DNA from: Collinsella sp. TM09-10AT
GTDB lineage: Bacteria > Actinomycetota > Coriobacteriia > Coriobacteriales > Coriobacteriaceae
Assembly: GCF_003436275.1 (NCBI RefSeq)
Contig: NZ_QSOP01000033.1
Span: forward strand, 1-13,977
Direction: 5' to 3'
DNA length: 13,977 bases
Shown here: positions 1 to 6,642 of the stretch, in pieces
Numbering within the stretch: position 1 is the first letter of the stretch
Layout: every line of letters starts with the position of its first letter
Position numbers and translations under genes: made by a program
The notes under the pieces: generated by a model
What the model was told of the DNA's origin: nothing
The model's database searches: none
Seen by the model: the letters and a program-made list of their open reading frames with translations, nothing else

Positions 1-438
1 CGGTTCGACGAACAGCCGATCGTGTCAAATTTGGTCTAACAGAGCCTTTTGTTATCCCTCTCCGCCCGCTTGACCAAAATCTTGCCGCAAGCTTGACGAA
101 TGCCGGATGCCCAACAGCTTGATTCATTCCATACCAGATTCTATGCAAAAATGCCACTAAAAGGTCGTAGACGGTAGCGGGTGCTAGGCGAGTTGAATGA
201 CATAGCTGAACCTTGTTCATTTGCGTTACACTGCCGCTTAGATGGGACAAGCTGACAAGCTCATTTACCTGCTTAAAGACCGATTAGTCGGGGGATTAAT
301 AACAATCGGCCCTCGCTGTACAAAAACTTGCCGCTTGCGTACCAAAAGACAACCTAGAACACAAGGTCGCTCTATTCATAGCGCGGCTTGTATGGTCTTG
401 CGGTTACAGTGTCCATACGGTCGAGTTGAGGAGCGGGC
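1..438. other. Gene-free stretch upstream of the SARP-type regulator
   Basis: I see no convincing gene in this stretch, which is more AT-rich than the genes that follow. An open frame at 242-445 (+) has no ribosome binding site and runs into the next start codon, so I do not call it. Seen directly: a perfect 11-bp palindrome CTTGCCGCAAG at 81-91, and three same-direction GCTTGA(C/T) copies at 68-74, 91-97 and 117-123, spaced 23 and 26 bp. SARP-family regulators are known to bind direct heptamer repeats, so autoregulation of the downstream gene is conceivable, but the copies are short. A 6-bp inverted repeat (CCGATT 280-285, AATCGG 304-309) is also present. No clear -35/-10 pair was found. Confidence 0.5.
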
Positions 439-3438
439 ATGGTAAACGATTTGGGCAGTATGGACGACCTCGAGCTGATGCCGCTGGGCGGTGGCTATAT
501 GGTGCGACGCGAACGCTTGATGAATGAGCTTCTCGCCAAGGGCCGAAAGGCCGGCATCGTGGTTCTTTATGCGCCCGACGGGTTTGGGAAGACCTCGGTG
601 CTGCTGCAGTACACCCATGAGGTTAAATGCGACCCGACGCGAGGCCCCGTGCGGATTATCGAGGCCGATCGCGCCACTGGGCGCGAGGTGTTTATGCAGC
701 TCGAGGTGGTTACCGAAGAACTCAAAGACAAACCGCACTCCCTTATCGCGATTGATAATGTGCCAAACCTCGATCAGCACGATACCGAAGACCTCATCGA
801 CAGGATTCGCGGCCTGCGCGCTATGGGGGTGGGGGTCTTTATCTCCTGCCGTCCTTCAAATCGTCAACTGATTCATGGGCTGGGCGATTCGGTTAAGATC
901 AATGCGCAGATGCTCAAGGTGCATGCCTATGAGTATTCGGCGTGGGCATCGGCGTTTTCGATCAGCACATCGCTCGACTTTTATCAGCTCACGCAGGGCG
1001 TGCCCGAGCTCGTTTCGGCATTGCAGACGGGTCTGTATGGCCAAGGCGACGTAGCCGGTCTGCTCGAAAACGAGATTGTCAACGTATATGGCGCGGCACT
1101 TGTCGACCTGGCTTCGCTCGACAATAATGCACTGTTTTGCGTGGCATGTCTCATGATTTTGATGGGCGAGGGCAATATCGCAGAACTCGAGGCTTGCGGG
1201 GTGAGGCTATCGATGGTCGACCAGTCCTACTTCGTACGCGACTACCCGATCTTTGGCTTGGACCCCGCCGAGCGGAGTTTTACGTGTCTGGGCACGGAGG
1301 ATAACGGACGCTTGCGCTTGCGTAAGTTGGTGGCCGAGGTTCGCCCCGAACTTGTTCCGAGGGCGGCCCGGATTTTGCTTAAGGCGGGCCGATGCGATGC
1401 GGCGATGGGCCTGGCGGACGCCTTTTTGGACCGTGATGCGGTCCTTGAACTTGCTGGGCAGTATGGGGTCGATCTGGCTCTGACGGGGCACGGGGCCGAT
1501 ATCTGCCGAGCAGCGCTGGGCACGATCGATGCCGAGGATCCGGCTCCAGAGCCAACGCCTGCCGAGGCGCTTGGCGTATATCTGGCAGCGGTCAGCGTGT
1601 CCAATACAAAGCTCGCTCGCTATATGGCATCGGTCATCGAGCGCGGGGGCGAACGGGCGGCCTGCGAAATAGACCCTGTTTCATGGAGGGTGGCCCAGAC
1701 ACTGACGGCTGTTTGCTATGGGGACAACGGGCTTGGGCTTCCTACGAACCTGGCCGTGCCAGAAATAGAGACGTCCCACACCGCACTCGACATGCTGTCC
1801 GCGCATATCGAGGTCAAGCGATGCCTGACCGAACGGGGAGATGACGGCGGCGTTCTACAGCAGCTCAAAACGAGCAAGGCCTACGACTGTGAGCTCGACA
1901 TCGCGGGGATTGTTATACGGGCCGATAGCATGCTGGTGGAGCTCTTTGACGGGTCGTTTGCGGGAACCGACGAGCGCGACGACGAGATGACGGTGGTGCG
2001 GGAGGCGCTCGACGTACGTGGGCTTAAGGCGATGGCTATCTGGGTGCGCATGGTGCTGGCGGCACGGCGGCTCCTTTCCGGCCTGCCGGTAACCGACGAC
2101 GCGGCGTTCAACGAGCTCGATCGTTTTGCCGTGCGCATGCGCGATAACCAGATTCAGCTGTTTGGCCTGTTGCTAGAAGGCTGGCAGTCGCTGGCAGAGG
2201 GACGGCCGGTTAATGCAAAGTTCCGTGCGGTCCAAGTGCTCAAACTTGCCGAAGAGTCGATTGCGTACATGCGCGATAACGCATTGCTGCTGGAGCGCGC
2301 GGCGTATCTGCGTAACACCTCGATGGTTTCGGTACGTGAGGAAGCGGAGTTGCTCGATATAAGCCAGACGCAGGTTGGTGGAGCGGAGGCCTGGATGGTG
2401 GCGCTGCATTTGGCCTGTGCGGGGCGAGATAGCGATCTTGCGGCCTGGATGTCCATGAATCGTGCGGGGATTCTAGAGCCATCGTATCGGCTCTTTGCGC
2501 GCCTTGCCATGCATTGTCTGGGCGAGCCGGCGACCAGGATTCGCAAGAAGCTTCCCGTGCGCGAGCTGTCGCGGTACTCGCTGCGCGACGATTTGGAAGG
2601 GGAGGGCGAGCGCCTGTTCCAGGCCGGCGAGGTTGAAGCCGTTGATACCATCGACCATATCGAGATTCGCATGTTTGGCGCGTTTCGCGCCGAGCGCGAC
2701 GGGTTTCCCATCACGGACAAAATGTGGCGCCGCAAGAAGGCGGCGACACTTGCCGAGCGGCTTGCACTGGGCATGGATGCGCTCGTCGATCGTGAGACGC
2801 TGGCCATGGAGCTGTGGCCCCATGCCGAGTTCAATAGCGCCCGCAACAACCTGTACTCGACGATATCGCGCTTGCGGTCGGCTTTGGGACCGACGCCGGA
2901 TGGCAAGTCGTGTGTGCTCATCCAAAATGAATGCATCGGACTCAACGGCGACTACGTCAAGACCGATGTACGGCTGTTTGACCAGATAAGCCGCGAGGTT
3001 TTGGGAAATCGCACGGGCGCACGCGGGCCCCATTTAGTTGAGCTGTGCCTTAAGATTGAGCAGCTTTATGCCGGACCGCTGTATGTTCCCAATGGCTGTA
3101 ACCCCACCTACTTTTTGCGTATGCGACGCATTATGCAGTCAAAGTACATCGATTGCATGATTAAGGGAGCAAATGCCGCTCTAGAAGAAAACGATCTGCA
3201 GTCGGCGATTTGGCTGGCGGAGTCGGGGCTTCGACAGGAAACGGCGCGTGAGGATATGGTGCGCTGCGCCATGCGCGTCTACAGTGCGGCGGGGCGGCGG
3301 CGCGATATCGTCGAGCTGTACAGCGGGCATATGCACCATCTGAGGGAGCAGGTCAATGGCGTGCCCGAGCCCGAGACGCGGCGTCTATACGAGCGCTTGG
3401 TGGAGGGGCGGCTCAATCGCGTGCTGGTCGAGCGATAA
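439..3438 (+). CDS. Large transcriptional regulator: N-terminal P-loop ATPase, C-terminal SARP-type winged helix plus BTAD
   Basis: A 999-residue protein, probably a cytoplasmic ATP-dependent transcription activator. The N-terminus resembles STAND/MalT-type ATPases: Walker A at about residues 45-52 (APDGFGKT), a Walker B-like LIAIDN at 102-107 and SCRPS at 136-140. A long helical, TPR-like middle (about 200-730) has no clear catalytic motif. Residues ~740-835 look like an OmpR/SARP winged helix (IEIRMFGAF, then ELWPH and NNLYSTISRLRSALG), and ~845-995 matches a bacterial transcriptional activation domain (ADVRLF-like start, TPR-like helices, LRQETAREDMVRCAMRVYSAAGRR). The start is supported by GAGGAG at 428-433, 5 nt upstream. 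The order is the reverse of Streptomyces AfsR, where the SARP module is N-terminal. Target genes are unknown; neighbours on this strand give no clue. The ATPase and BTAD calls are by motif only. Confidence 0.85.
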   Translation: MVNDLGSMDDLELMPLGGGYMVRRERLMNELLAKGRKAGIVVLYAPDGFGKTSVLLQYTHEVKCDPTRGPVRIIEADRATGREVFMQLEVVTEELKDKPHSLIAIDNVPNLDQHDTEDLIDRIRGLRAMGVGVFISCRPSNRQLIHGLGDSVKINAQMLKVHAYEYSAWASAFSISTSLDFYQLTQGVPELVSALQTGLYGQGDVAGLLENEIVNVYGAALVDLASLDNNALFCVACLMILMGEGNIAELEACGVRLSMVDQSYFVRDYPIFGLDPAERSFTCLGTEDNGRLRLRKLVAEVRPELVPRAARILLKAGRCDAAMGLADAFLDRDAVLELAGQYGVDLALTGHGADICRAALGTIDAEDPAPEPTPAEALGVYLAAVSVSNTKLARYMASVIERGGERAACEIDPVSWRVAQTLTAVCYGDNGLGLPTNLAVPEIETSHTALDMLSAHIEVKRCLTERGDDGGVLQQLKTSKAYDCELDIAGIVIRADSMLVELFDGSFAGTDERDDEMTVVREALDVRGLKAMAIWVRMVLAARRLLSGLPVTDDAAFNELDRFAVRMRDNQIQLFGLLLEGWQSLAEGRPVNAKFRAVQVLKLAEESIAYMRDNALLLERAAYLRNTSMVSVREEAELLDISQTQVGGAEAWMVALHLACAGRDSDLAAWMSMNRAGILEPSYRLFARLAMHCLGEPATRIRKKLPVRELSRYSLRDDLEGEGERLFQAGEVEAVDTIDHIEIRMFGAFRAERDGFPITDKMWRRKKAATLAERLALGMDALVDRETLAMELWPHAEFNSARNNLYSTISRLRSALGPTPDGKSCVLIQNECIGLNGDYVKTDVRLFDQISREVLGNRTGARGPHLVELCLKIEQLYAGPLYVPNGCNPTYFLRMRRIMQSKYIDCMIKGANAALEENDLQSAIWLAESGLRQETAREDMVRCAMRVYSAAGRRRDIVELYSGHMHHLREQVNGVPEPETRRLYERLVEGRLNRVLVER

Positions 3439-3469
3439 AAAACGGGCGCCCGAAGTACTTGGGCACCCG
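3437..3469 (-). terminator. Intrinsic terminator of yhbY, overlapping the stop codon of the convergent regulator
   Basis: On the minus strand a hairpin with arms CGGGTGCCC and GGGCGCCCG (3461-3469 and 3443-3451, one mismatch, 9-nt loop) is followed by six T residues (3442-3437). This is the layout of a Rho-independent terminator for yhbY, which ends at 3508. The T-run lies on the last two bases of the regulator's TAA (3436-3438). In the plus direction the hairpin is not followed by a T-tract, so it should not terminate the regulator efficiently. Confidence 0.8.
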
Positions 3470-3507
3470 AAAGCTTGCTATGTGTTGGCTCGCAGAATCA
3501 TTGGCTC

Positions 3508-3807
3508 TTAGACGAGCTTGATCTTCTCGATGTCCTTGCGCGAGGACTCGCGATACAGCGAGAACTTGCGGCCGATGACCTGGACGACCTCGGCGTGGCA
3601 ACGCTCGGAGAGCTCTTCGGCGGCCTCGCGGGCGGAAAGACTGGAGCCATCGAGCACGGAGCACTTAACGAGCTCATGCTTCTCCAGGTAGGCGACCGTC
3701 TGCTCGACGGTGCCCTCGTTGACATCGGACTTACCGATGATGATGGCGGGGTTGAGGTGATGGGCCATGCTGCGAAGCTGCTTGACCTGGGCTCCTGTCA
3801 GTGCCAT
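3508..3807 (-). CDS. yhbY: YhbY family CRM-domain RNA-binding protein
   Basis: A 99-residue protein covering a single CRM (CRS1-YhbY) domain, the usual length for stand-alone bacterial YhbY. Seen directly: the N-terminal helix GAQVKQLRSMAHHLNP, the glycine turn IIIGKSDVNEG (about residues 22-32) and the hallmark C-terminal strand VVQVIGRKFSLYR (about 74-86). Family members bind RNA and associate with pre-50S ribosomal subunits, so a role in large-subunit assembly is expected in the cytoplasm. The start lacks a strong Shine-Dalgarno; only a weak GCGAG precedes it. A GC-rich hairpin (GCCCCG-cga-CGGGGC, 3834-3848) lies in the presumed leader. The gene sits 158 bp downstream of the methyltransferase on the same strand and has its own terminator. 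Family assignment is confident; physiological role is inferred from homologues. Confidence 0.93.
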   Translation of the reverse strand: MALTGAQVKQLRSMAHHLNPAIIIGKSDVNEGTVEQTVAYLEKHELVKCSVLDGSSLSAREAAEELSERCHAEVVQVIGRKFSLYRESSRKDIEKIKLV

Positions 3808-3833
3808 GGGTTCTCGCTTTCTATGTATGGGGT

Positions 3834-3848
3834 GCCCCGCGACGGGGC
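3834..3848. repeat. Perfect 6-bp GC hairpin upstream of yhbY
   Basis: GCCCCG and CGGGGC (3834-3839 and 3843-3848) form a perfect 6-bp stem with a 3-nt loop, 27-41 nt upstream of the yhbY start. No T-tract follows it on the minus strand, so it is not a standard terminator for the methyltransferase gene. It could be leader structure, or simply a chance GC palindrome. The rest of 3808-3965 shows no gene and no clear promoter. Confidence 0.4.
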
Positions 3849-3965
3849 CTTAATCTACGTGAGCTGTCCCACGATAGCGCAGGAACGGCGCGGTGTGGAG
3901 CGCGTTTGCCCAGTTCGCAAAGAATGCGGATGCCGAGGTGATGGGCAGCTCGGGCTGTGAACGGG

Positions 3966-4853
3966 CTACGAGCGGGATTCAGAGACCGGTTCCCATGCAA
4001 TAAACGCCCAGCGAACCTTACGGATATGGTCGAGCATATAGCGCCCCTGCGGCACGCCCTTGGACCCTGGCTCGCCGGCATGGGGATTTTCAATCATATG
4101 CTGAGCGACGTAGACGCGCAGACGGTCGATCTTATCCTCGTTACCGTGCTCGAGCATGCGGGAGAAGTCCGCCACGCCCGCCTCAAGGCTATCGAAGGTA
4201 TCGCGACGAGGCGATTCAAAGTACGTAACCTGCGGCAGGGCACCCATCTGAATGAGGATATTAAAAGCATACACAAAGCCATTACTGCAGGTAACCGAGG
4301 CGCCGATAGCGTTCATCAAGTGCAGATCATAGCGCGGGCTGGAGTTGGCGACCATCGTGACAGCACAACGCCGACGAGCCGTTCGATCAAGCTTGGCAAG
4401 CGCATCTTTTAGATTGGTCGTCGTAACCGACCGACTGGCAAAGGCAACATCCACCGCTTTCGCGACCGGTCCAACCAAATCCCAATCATCATCCCAAGCA
4501 AGCTCAAGCGGCGTAATGCGATCCTCGAGCCCATAGTACTCAATGCCAGCATCAAGCGTGCCCAACATGGCAGGGGAAAAGTCAGCAGCAATCACAGGAT
4601 GCCCAGCCTGAGCAAGCGGAATGGCAATCGACCCAGCCCCACACCCCATATCAAGCACCGATTCACCAGGCTTTAACGCCAACAGCTTCATAAAGTCCCG
4701 GGCATACGGAGCAGTCTCAAGCGGCCGAAAATGCCGAGCCCGCTTATCCCACTCAAAAGAGTCATCAGCCCGCCGCCGACCAGCCTGCAGGCGCATCCAT
4801 TCCTGGTTCCAATCTGTGGAAAGCAGCTCAGAGCGAGCATCCCCATCAACCAC
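3966..4853 (-). CDS. Class I SAM-dependent methyltransferase, substrate unknown
   Basis: A 295-residue protein if translation starts at the GTG at 4853-4851. Seen directly: SAM-binding motif I VLDMGCGAGSIAIPLA at about residues 66-81, then VIAADFSPAML with an acidic residue (D91) placed to bind the SAM ribose, and a preceding P-Y-A-R-D-F-M-K-L-L helix, all standard for Rossmann-fold class I enzymes. The C-terminal half (FNILIQMGALPQVTYFESPRR) gives no recognisable substrate motif. The start rests on AGGAGG at 4861-4866, 7 nt upstream. The frame stays open back to an ATG at 4913, adding the hydrophobic stretch MLVAALLLGGVAFLLLGG, but that ATG has no ribosome binding site. A terminator-like hairpin lies just upstream. 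The 5' half is richer in A/T-ending codons than the neighbours, which may mean a different history. The small-molecule versus macromolecule target cannot be decided here. Confidence 0.85.
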   Translation of the reverse strand: MVDGDARSELLSTDWNQEWMRLQAGRRRADDSFEWDKRARHFRPLETAPYARDFMKLLALKPGESVLDMGCGAGSIAIPLAQAGHPVIAADFSPAMLGTLDAGIEYYGLEDRITPLELAWDDDWDLVGPVAKAVDVAFASRSVTTTNLKDALAKLDRTARRRCAVTMVANSSPRYDLHLMNAIGASVTCSNGFVYAFNILIQMGALPQVTYFESPRRDTFDSLEAGVADFSRMLEHGNEDKIDRLRVYVAQHMIENPHAGEPGSKGVPQGRYMLDHIRKVRWAFIAWEPVSESRS

Positions 4854-4860
4854 GGGCCAA

Positions 4861-4866
4861 CCTCCT
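4861..4866 (-). promoter_or_regulatory. Strong Shine-Dalgarno deciding the GTG start of the methyltransferase
   Basis: AGGAGG on the minus strand, 7 nt before the GTG at 4853, is a near-ideal ribosome binding site. It is the reason for preferring this GTG over the in-frame ATG at 4913, which lacks one. The site also encodes Gly-Gly in the longer frame, so it could be coincidence if the protein has an N-terminal membrane segment. Confidence 0.7.
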
Positions 4867-4872
4867 AGCAAC

Positions 4873-4904
4873 AAAAAAGCGACTCCTCCCAAAAGAAGAG
4901 CCGC
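4873..4904 (-). terminator. Intrinsic terminator or attenuator immediately before the methyltransferase ribosome binding site
   Basis: On the minus strand GCGGCTCTTC (4904-4895), a 6-nt loop and GAGGAGTCGC (4888-4879) form a 10-bp stem with two G-T pairs, followed at once by TTTTTT (4878-4873). The end of the T-run is 6 nt before the AGGAGG of the methyltransferase gene. A terminator this close to a start usually means either the 3' end of an upstream unit or a leader attenuator. The next minus-strand gene upstream (UPF0210) ends 265 nt away. The same bases can also be read as codons for a hydrophobic stretch, so the hairpin could partly reflect LLLGG-coding repeats. Confidence 0.6.
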
Positions 4905-5018
4905 AACCAGCATATATCAGAAAGAACCGATCCAACGCCAAACCGCCGTATCAACCATGTGGTGCAGGAGCGAAGCAACTGCAACCGGGATAGAACCCAA
5001 CCGAGGTCCCGTTGTGCG

Positions 5019-5152
5019 GGAGCCCCGGGGAGGGCAAATATATAAGGTCGATCGCGAGTTCCGCACGAGCCGGAGAGCACTTAATGTGCTCTCCGTGCGA
5101 GTCAGGACTGTCCGAGCAGGCGACCTTATATATTTGCCCTCCCCGGGGCTCC
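5019..5152. repeat. Perfect 32-bp inverted repeat around a 70-bp spacer with its own hairpin
   Basis: The left arm 5019-5050 begins GGAGCCCCGGGGAGGG and ends ATATATAAGGTCG. The right arm 5121-5152 is its exact reverse complement over all 32 bases. Inside the 70-bp spacer, GGAGAGCAC (5072-5080) and GTGCTCTCC (5086-5094) form a 9-bp stem with loop TTAAT, extended by GCAC/GTGC (5063-5066, 5095-5098) across a 5-nt bulge. No T-tract follows on either strand, so it is not an ordinary terminator. Candidate explanations are a MITE-like or palindromic intergenic repeat, a processed structured RNA, or an invertible segment. No transposase or recombinase gene is present in the window. Confidence 0.9.
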
Positions 5153-5169
5153 TCGCCCGAACCCCTCAG

Positions 5170-6534
5170 CTAGTTCTTCAGCGAGTTCAGCGGTGCCGGG
5201 AAGCGTCCACCACGGTGGGCGAGCACGGTGCCGGCGTTGGGGTTCACCGGCATGATGGGTGCACGGCCGAACAGGCCGCCGTACTCGACGCAGTCACCCA
5301 CGCCCTTGCCGATGGCGGGAATCACGCGGACGGCCGTGGTCTTGTTGTTGATGACGCCGATGGCCATCTCGTCGGCGATGATGCCGGCGATGGTCTCGAC
5401 CGGGGTGTCGCCGGGGATGGCGATCATGTCCAGGCCGACGGAGCACACGCAGGTCATGGCCTCGAGCTTCTCGAGCGAAAGCGCACCGGCTTCGACGGCG
5501 GCGATCATGCCGGCGTCCTCGGACACGGGGATGAAAGCGCCGGAGAGACCGCCCACGCTGGAGCTGGCCATGACGCCGCCCTTCTTGACGGCATCGTTGA
5601 GCATGGCGAGCGCGCAGGTCGTGCCGGGGCCACCGCAGGTGCCCACGCCGATGATCTCGAGGATGCGCGCGACGGAGTCGCCGATGGCGGGCGTGGGGGC
5701 CAGCGACAGGTCGACAATGCCCTTCTCGACTCCCAGGCGATGGGCGGCCTCGCGGCTCATGAGCTCGCCGGCGCGGGTGATCTTAAAGGCGGTCTGCTTA
5801 ATCTTTTCGGCGACTTCCATCATCGAGGCGGAATCGGGCAGCGTCTCCAGGGCTGCGGCCATAACACCGGGGCCCGAGACGCCTACGTTGATGACGGCGT
5901 CGGCCTCGCCACCGCCGTGGACGGCGCCCGCCATAAACGGGGAGTCCTCGACCATGTTGGCAAAGCAGACAAACTTGGAAGCGCCGACGGAATCCTGGTC
6001 GGCCGTGAGTCTAGCGGCATCGATGATGGTCTGGGCCGCCATAAGCACGGCGTCCATGTTGATGCCAGCGCGCAGGCTAGCAACATTGACGCTGGAGCAG
6101 ACGCGGCTGGTGGTAGCGAGCGCCTGGGGGATGGACTGGATAACGCGGCGATCGGCGTCGCCGATGCCCTTCTGGACGAGTGCGGAGAAGCCGCCCAGGT
6201 AGTCGATGCCGAGCGTCTCGGCCGCGCGGTCGAGGGCGTGCGCGATAGGGGTGAGGTCCTCATCCTTGCAGCAAGCGGCGATCTGCGCCACCGGGGTAAC
6301 GGAGACGCGCTTGTTGACGATGGGGATACCGTACTCGCGCTCGAGGTTCTCGGCGGTCTCGACCAGATGCTCAGCCGTGTGCGTCACGTGGTCGTAGATC
6401 TTCGTGCACATGCGGTCGAGGTTCTCGTCACCGCAACCCATGAGCGAAACACCCATGGTGATGGTCCTGATGTCGAGGTTCTGCTCCTCAACCATGCCGC
6501 GGGTTTCCGCGATTTCTGCGGGCGTGATCGCCAT
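5170..6534 (-). CDS. UPF0210 (PFL-like, DUF711) family protein, function unknown
   Basis: A 454-residue protein, matching the usual ~450 residues of the family. Seen directly: the family opening [16 protein letters not shown] (about residues 16-31), [40 protein letters not shown], the glycine-rich [19 protein letters not shown] and [23 protein letters not shown]. The start at 6534 is preferred over the longer frame to 6591 because AGGAG lies 7 nt upstream and homologues start near this point. The family is distantly related by fold to pyruvate formate-lyase-like proteins, but I see no reason to assign that activity. In many Gram-positives a small ACT-domain gene (UPF0237) sits next to it; none is present here, as the upstream neighbour is the metF-metH operon. 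Likely cytoplasmic. Family assignment is confident, role unknown. Confidence 0.93.
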   Translation of the reverse strand: MAITPAEIAETRGMVEEQNLDIRTITMGVSLMGCGDENLDRMCTKIYDHVTHTAEHLVETAENLEREYGIPIVNKRVSVTPVAQIAACCKDEDLTPIAHALDRAAETLGIDYLGGFSALVQKGIGDADRRVIQSIPQALATTSRVCSSVNVASLRAGINMDAVLMAAQTIIDAARLTADQDSVGASKFVCFANMVEDSPFMAGAVHGGGEADAVINVGVSGPGVMAAALETLPDSASMMEVAEKIKQTAFKITRAGELMSREAAHRLGVEKGIVDLSLAPTPAIGDSVARILEIIGVGTCGGPGTTCALAMLNDAVKKGGVMASSSVGGLSGAFIPVSEDAGMIAAVEAGALSLEKLEAMTCVCSVGLDMIAIPGDTPVETIAGIIADEMAIGVINNKTTAVRVIPAIGKGVGDCVEYGGLFGRAPIMPVNPNAGTVLAHRGGRFPAPLNSLKN

Positions 6535-6579
6535 CCTTGCGCTCCTATCTGCCAAAACGAGCATAGTCTTTTCTATTCT

Positions 6580-6617
6580 AACGTGCCGCACGTGCCAAGT
6601 GGCGCATGCGGCACGTT
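6580..6617. terminator. Long hairpin after metH, probable transcription end or processing structure
   Basis: ACGTGCCGCA (6581-6590) pairs with TGCGGCACGT (6607-6616), extended by an A-T pair at 6580/6617, then a C/A mismatch and a 5-bp inner stem (GTGCC/GGCGC) with loop AAGT. It lies 26 nt past the metH stop, so it probably ends or stabilises the metF-metH transcript. On the minus strand only TTAGAATAG follows, not a clean T-run; on the plus strand TTTTGG follows. The strong-hairpin, weak-tract pattern lowers confidence in simple intrinsic termination. Confidence 0.5.
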
Positions 6618-6642
6618 TTGGTGCTCGGTTGTTTCCGTTGTG

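Larger units (their letters stand above)
4854..5169. other. 316-bp structured intergenic region between the UPF0210 and methyltransferase genes
   Basis: No independent gene is supported here. Read on the minus strand it contains, in order: a 32-bp perfect inverted repeat with a nested hairpin (5152-5019); about 110 nt that stay open in the methyltransferase frame; an ATG at 4958 followed by 13 codons with two Trp (MVDTAVWRWIGSF) and a TGA at 4919-4917; a second in-frame ATG at 4913; the terminator-like hairpin; and the Shine-Dalgarno. No clear -35/-10 promoter was found. Whether this is a regulatory leader or the ruined 5' end of a longer gene is open. Confidence 0.55.

Noticed and set aside
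242..445. 67-codon plus-strand frame ending inside the start of the SARP-type gene
   Set aside because: No ribosome binding site, no recognisable domain, Arg/Thr-rich composition typical of non-coding GC-rich DNA.
5019..5152. Inverted repeat as a tRNA, T-box or integron attC site
   Set aside because: No T-loop, T-box bulge sequence or attC core triplets (GTT/AAC) in the right places.
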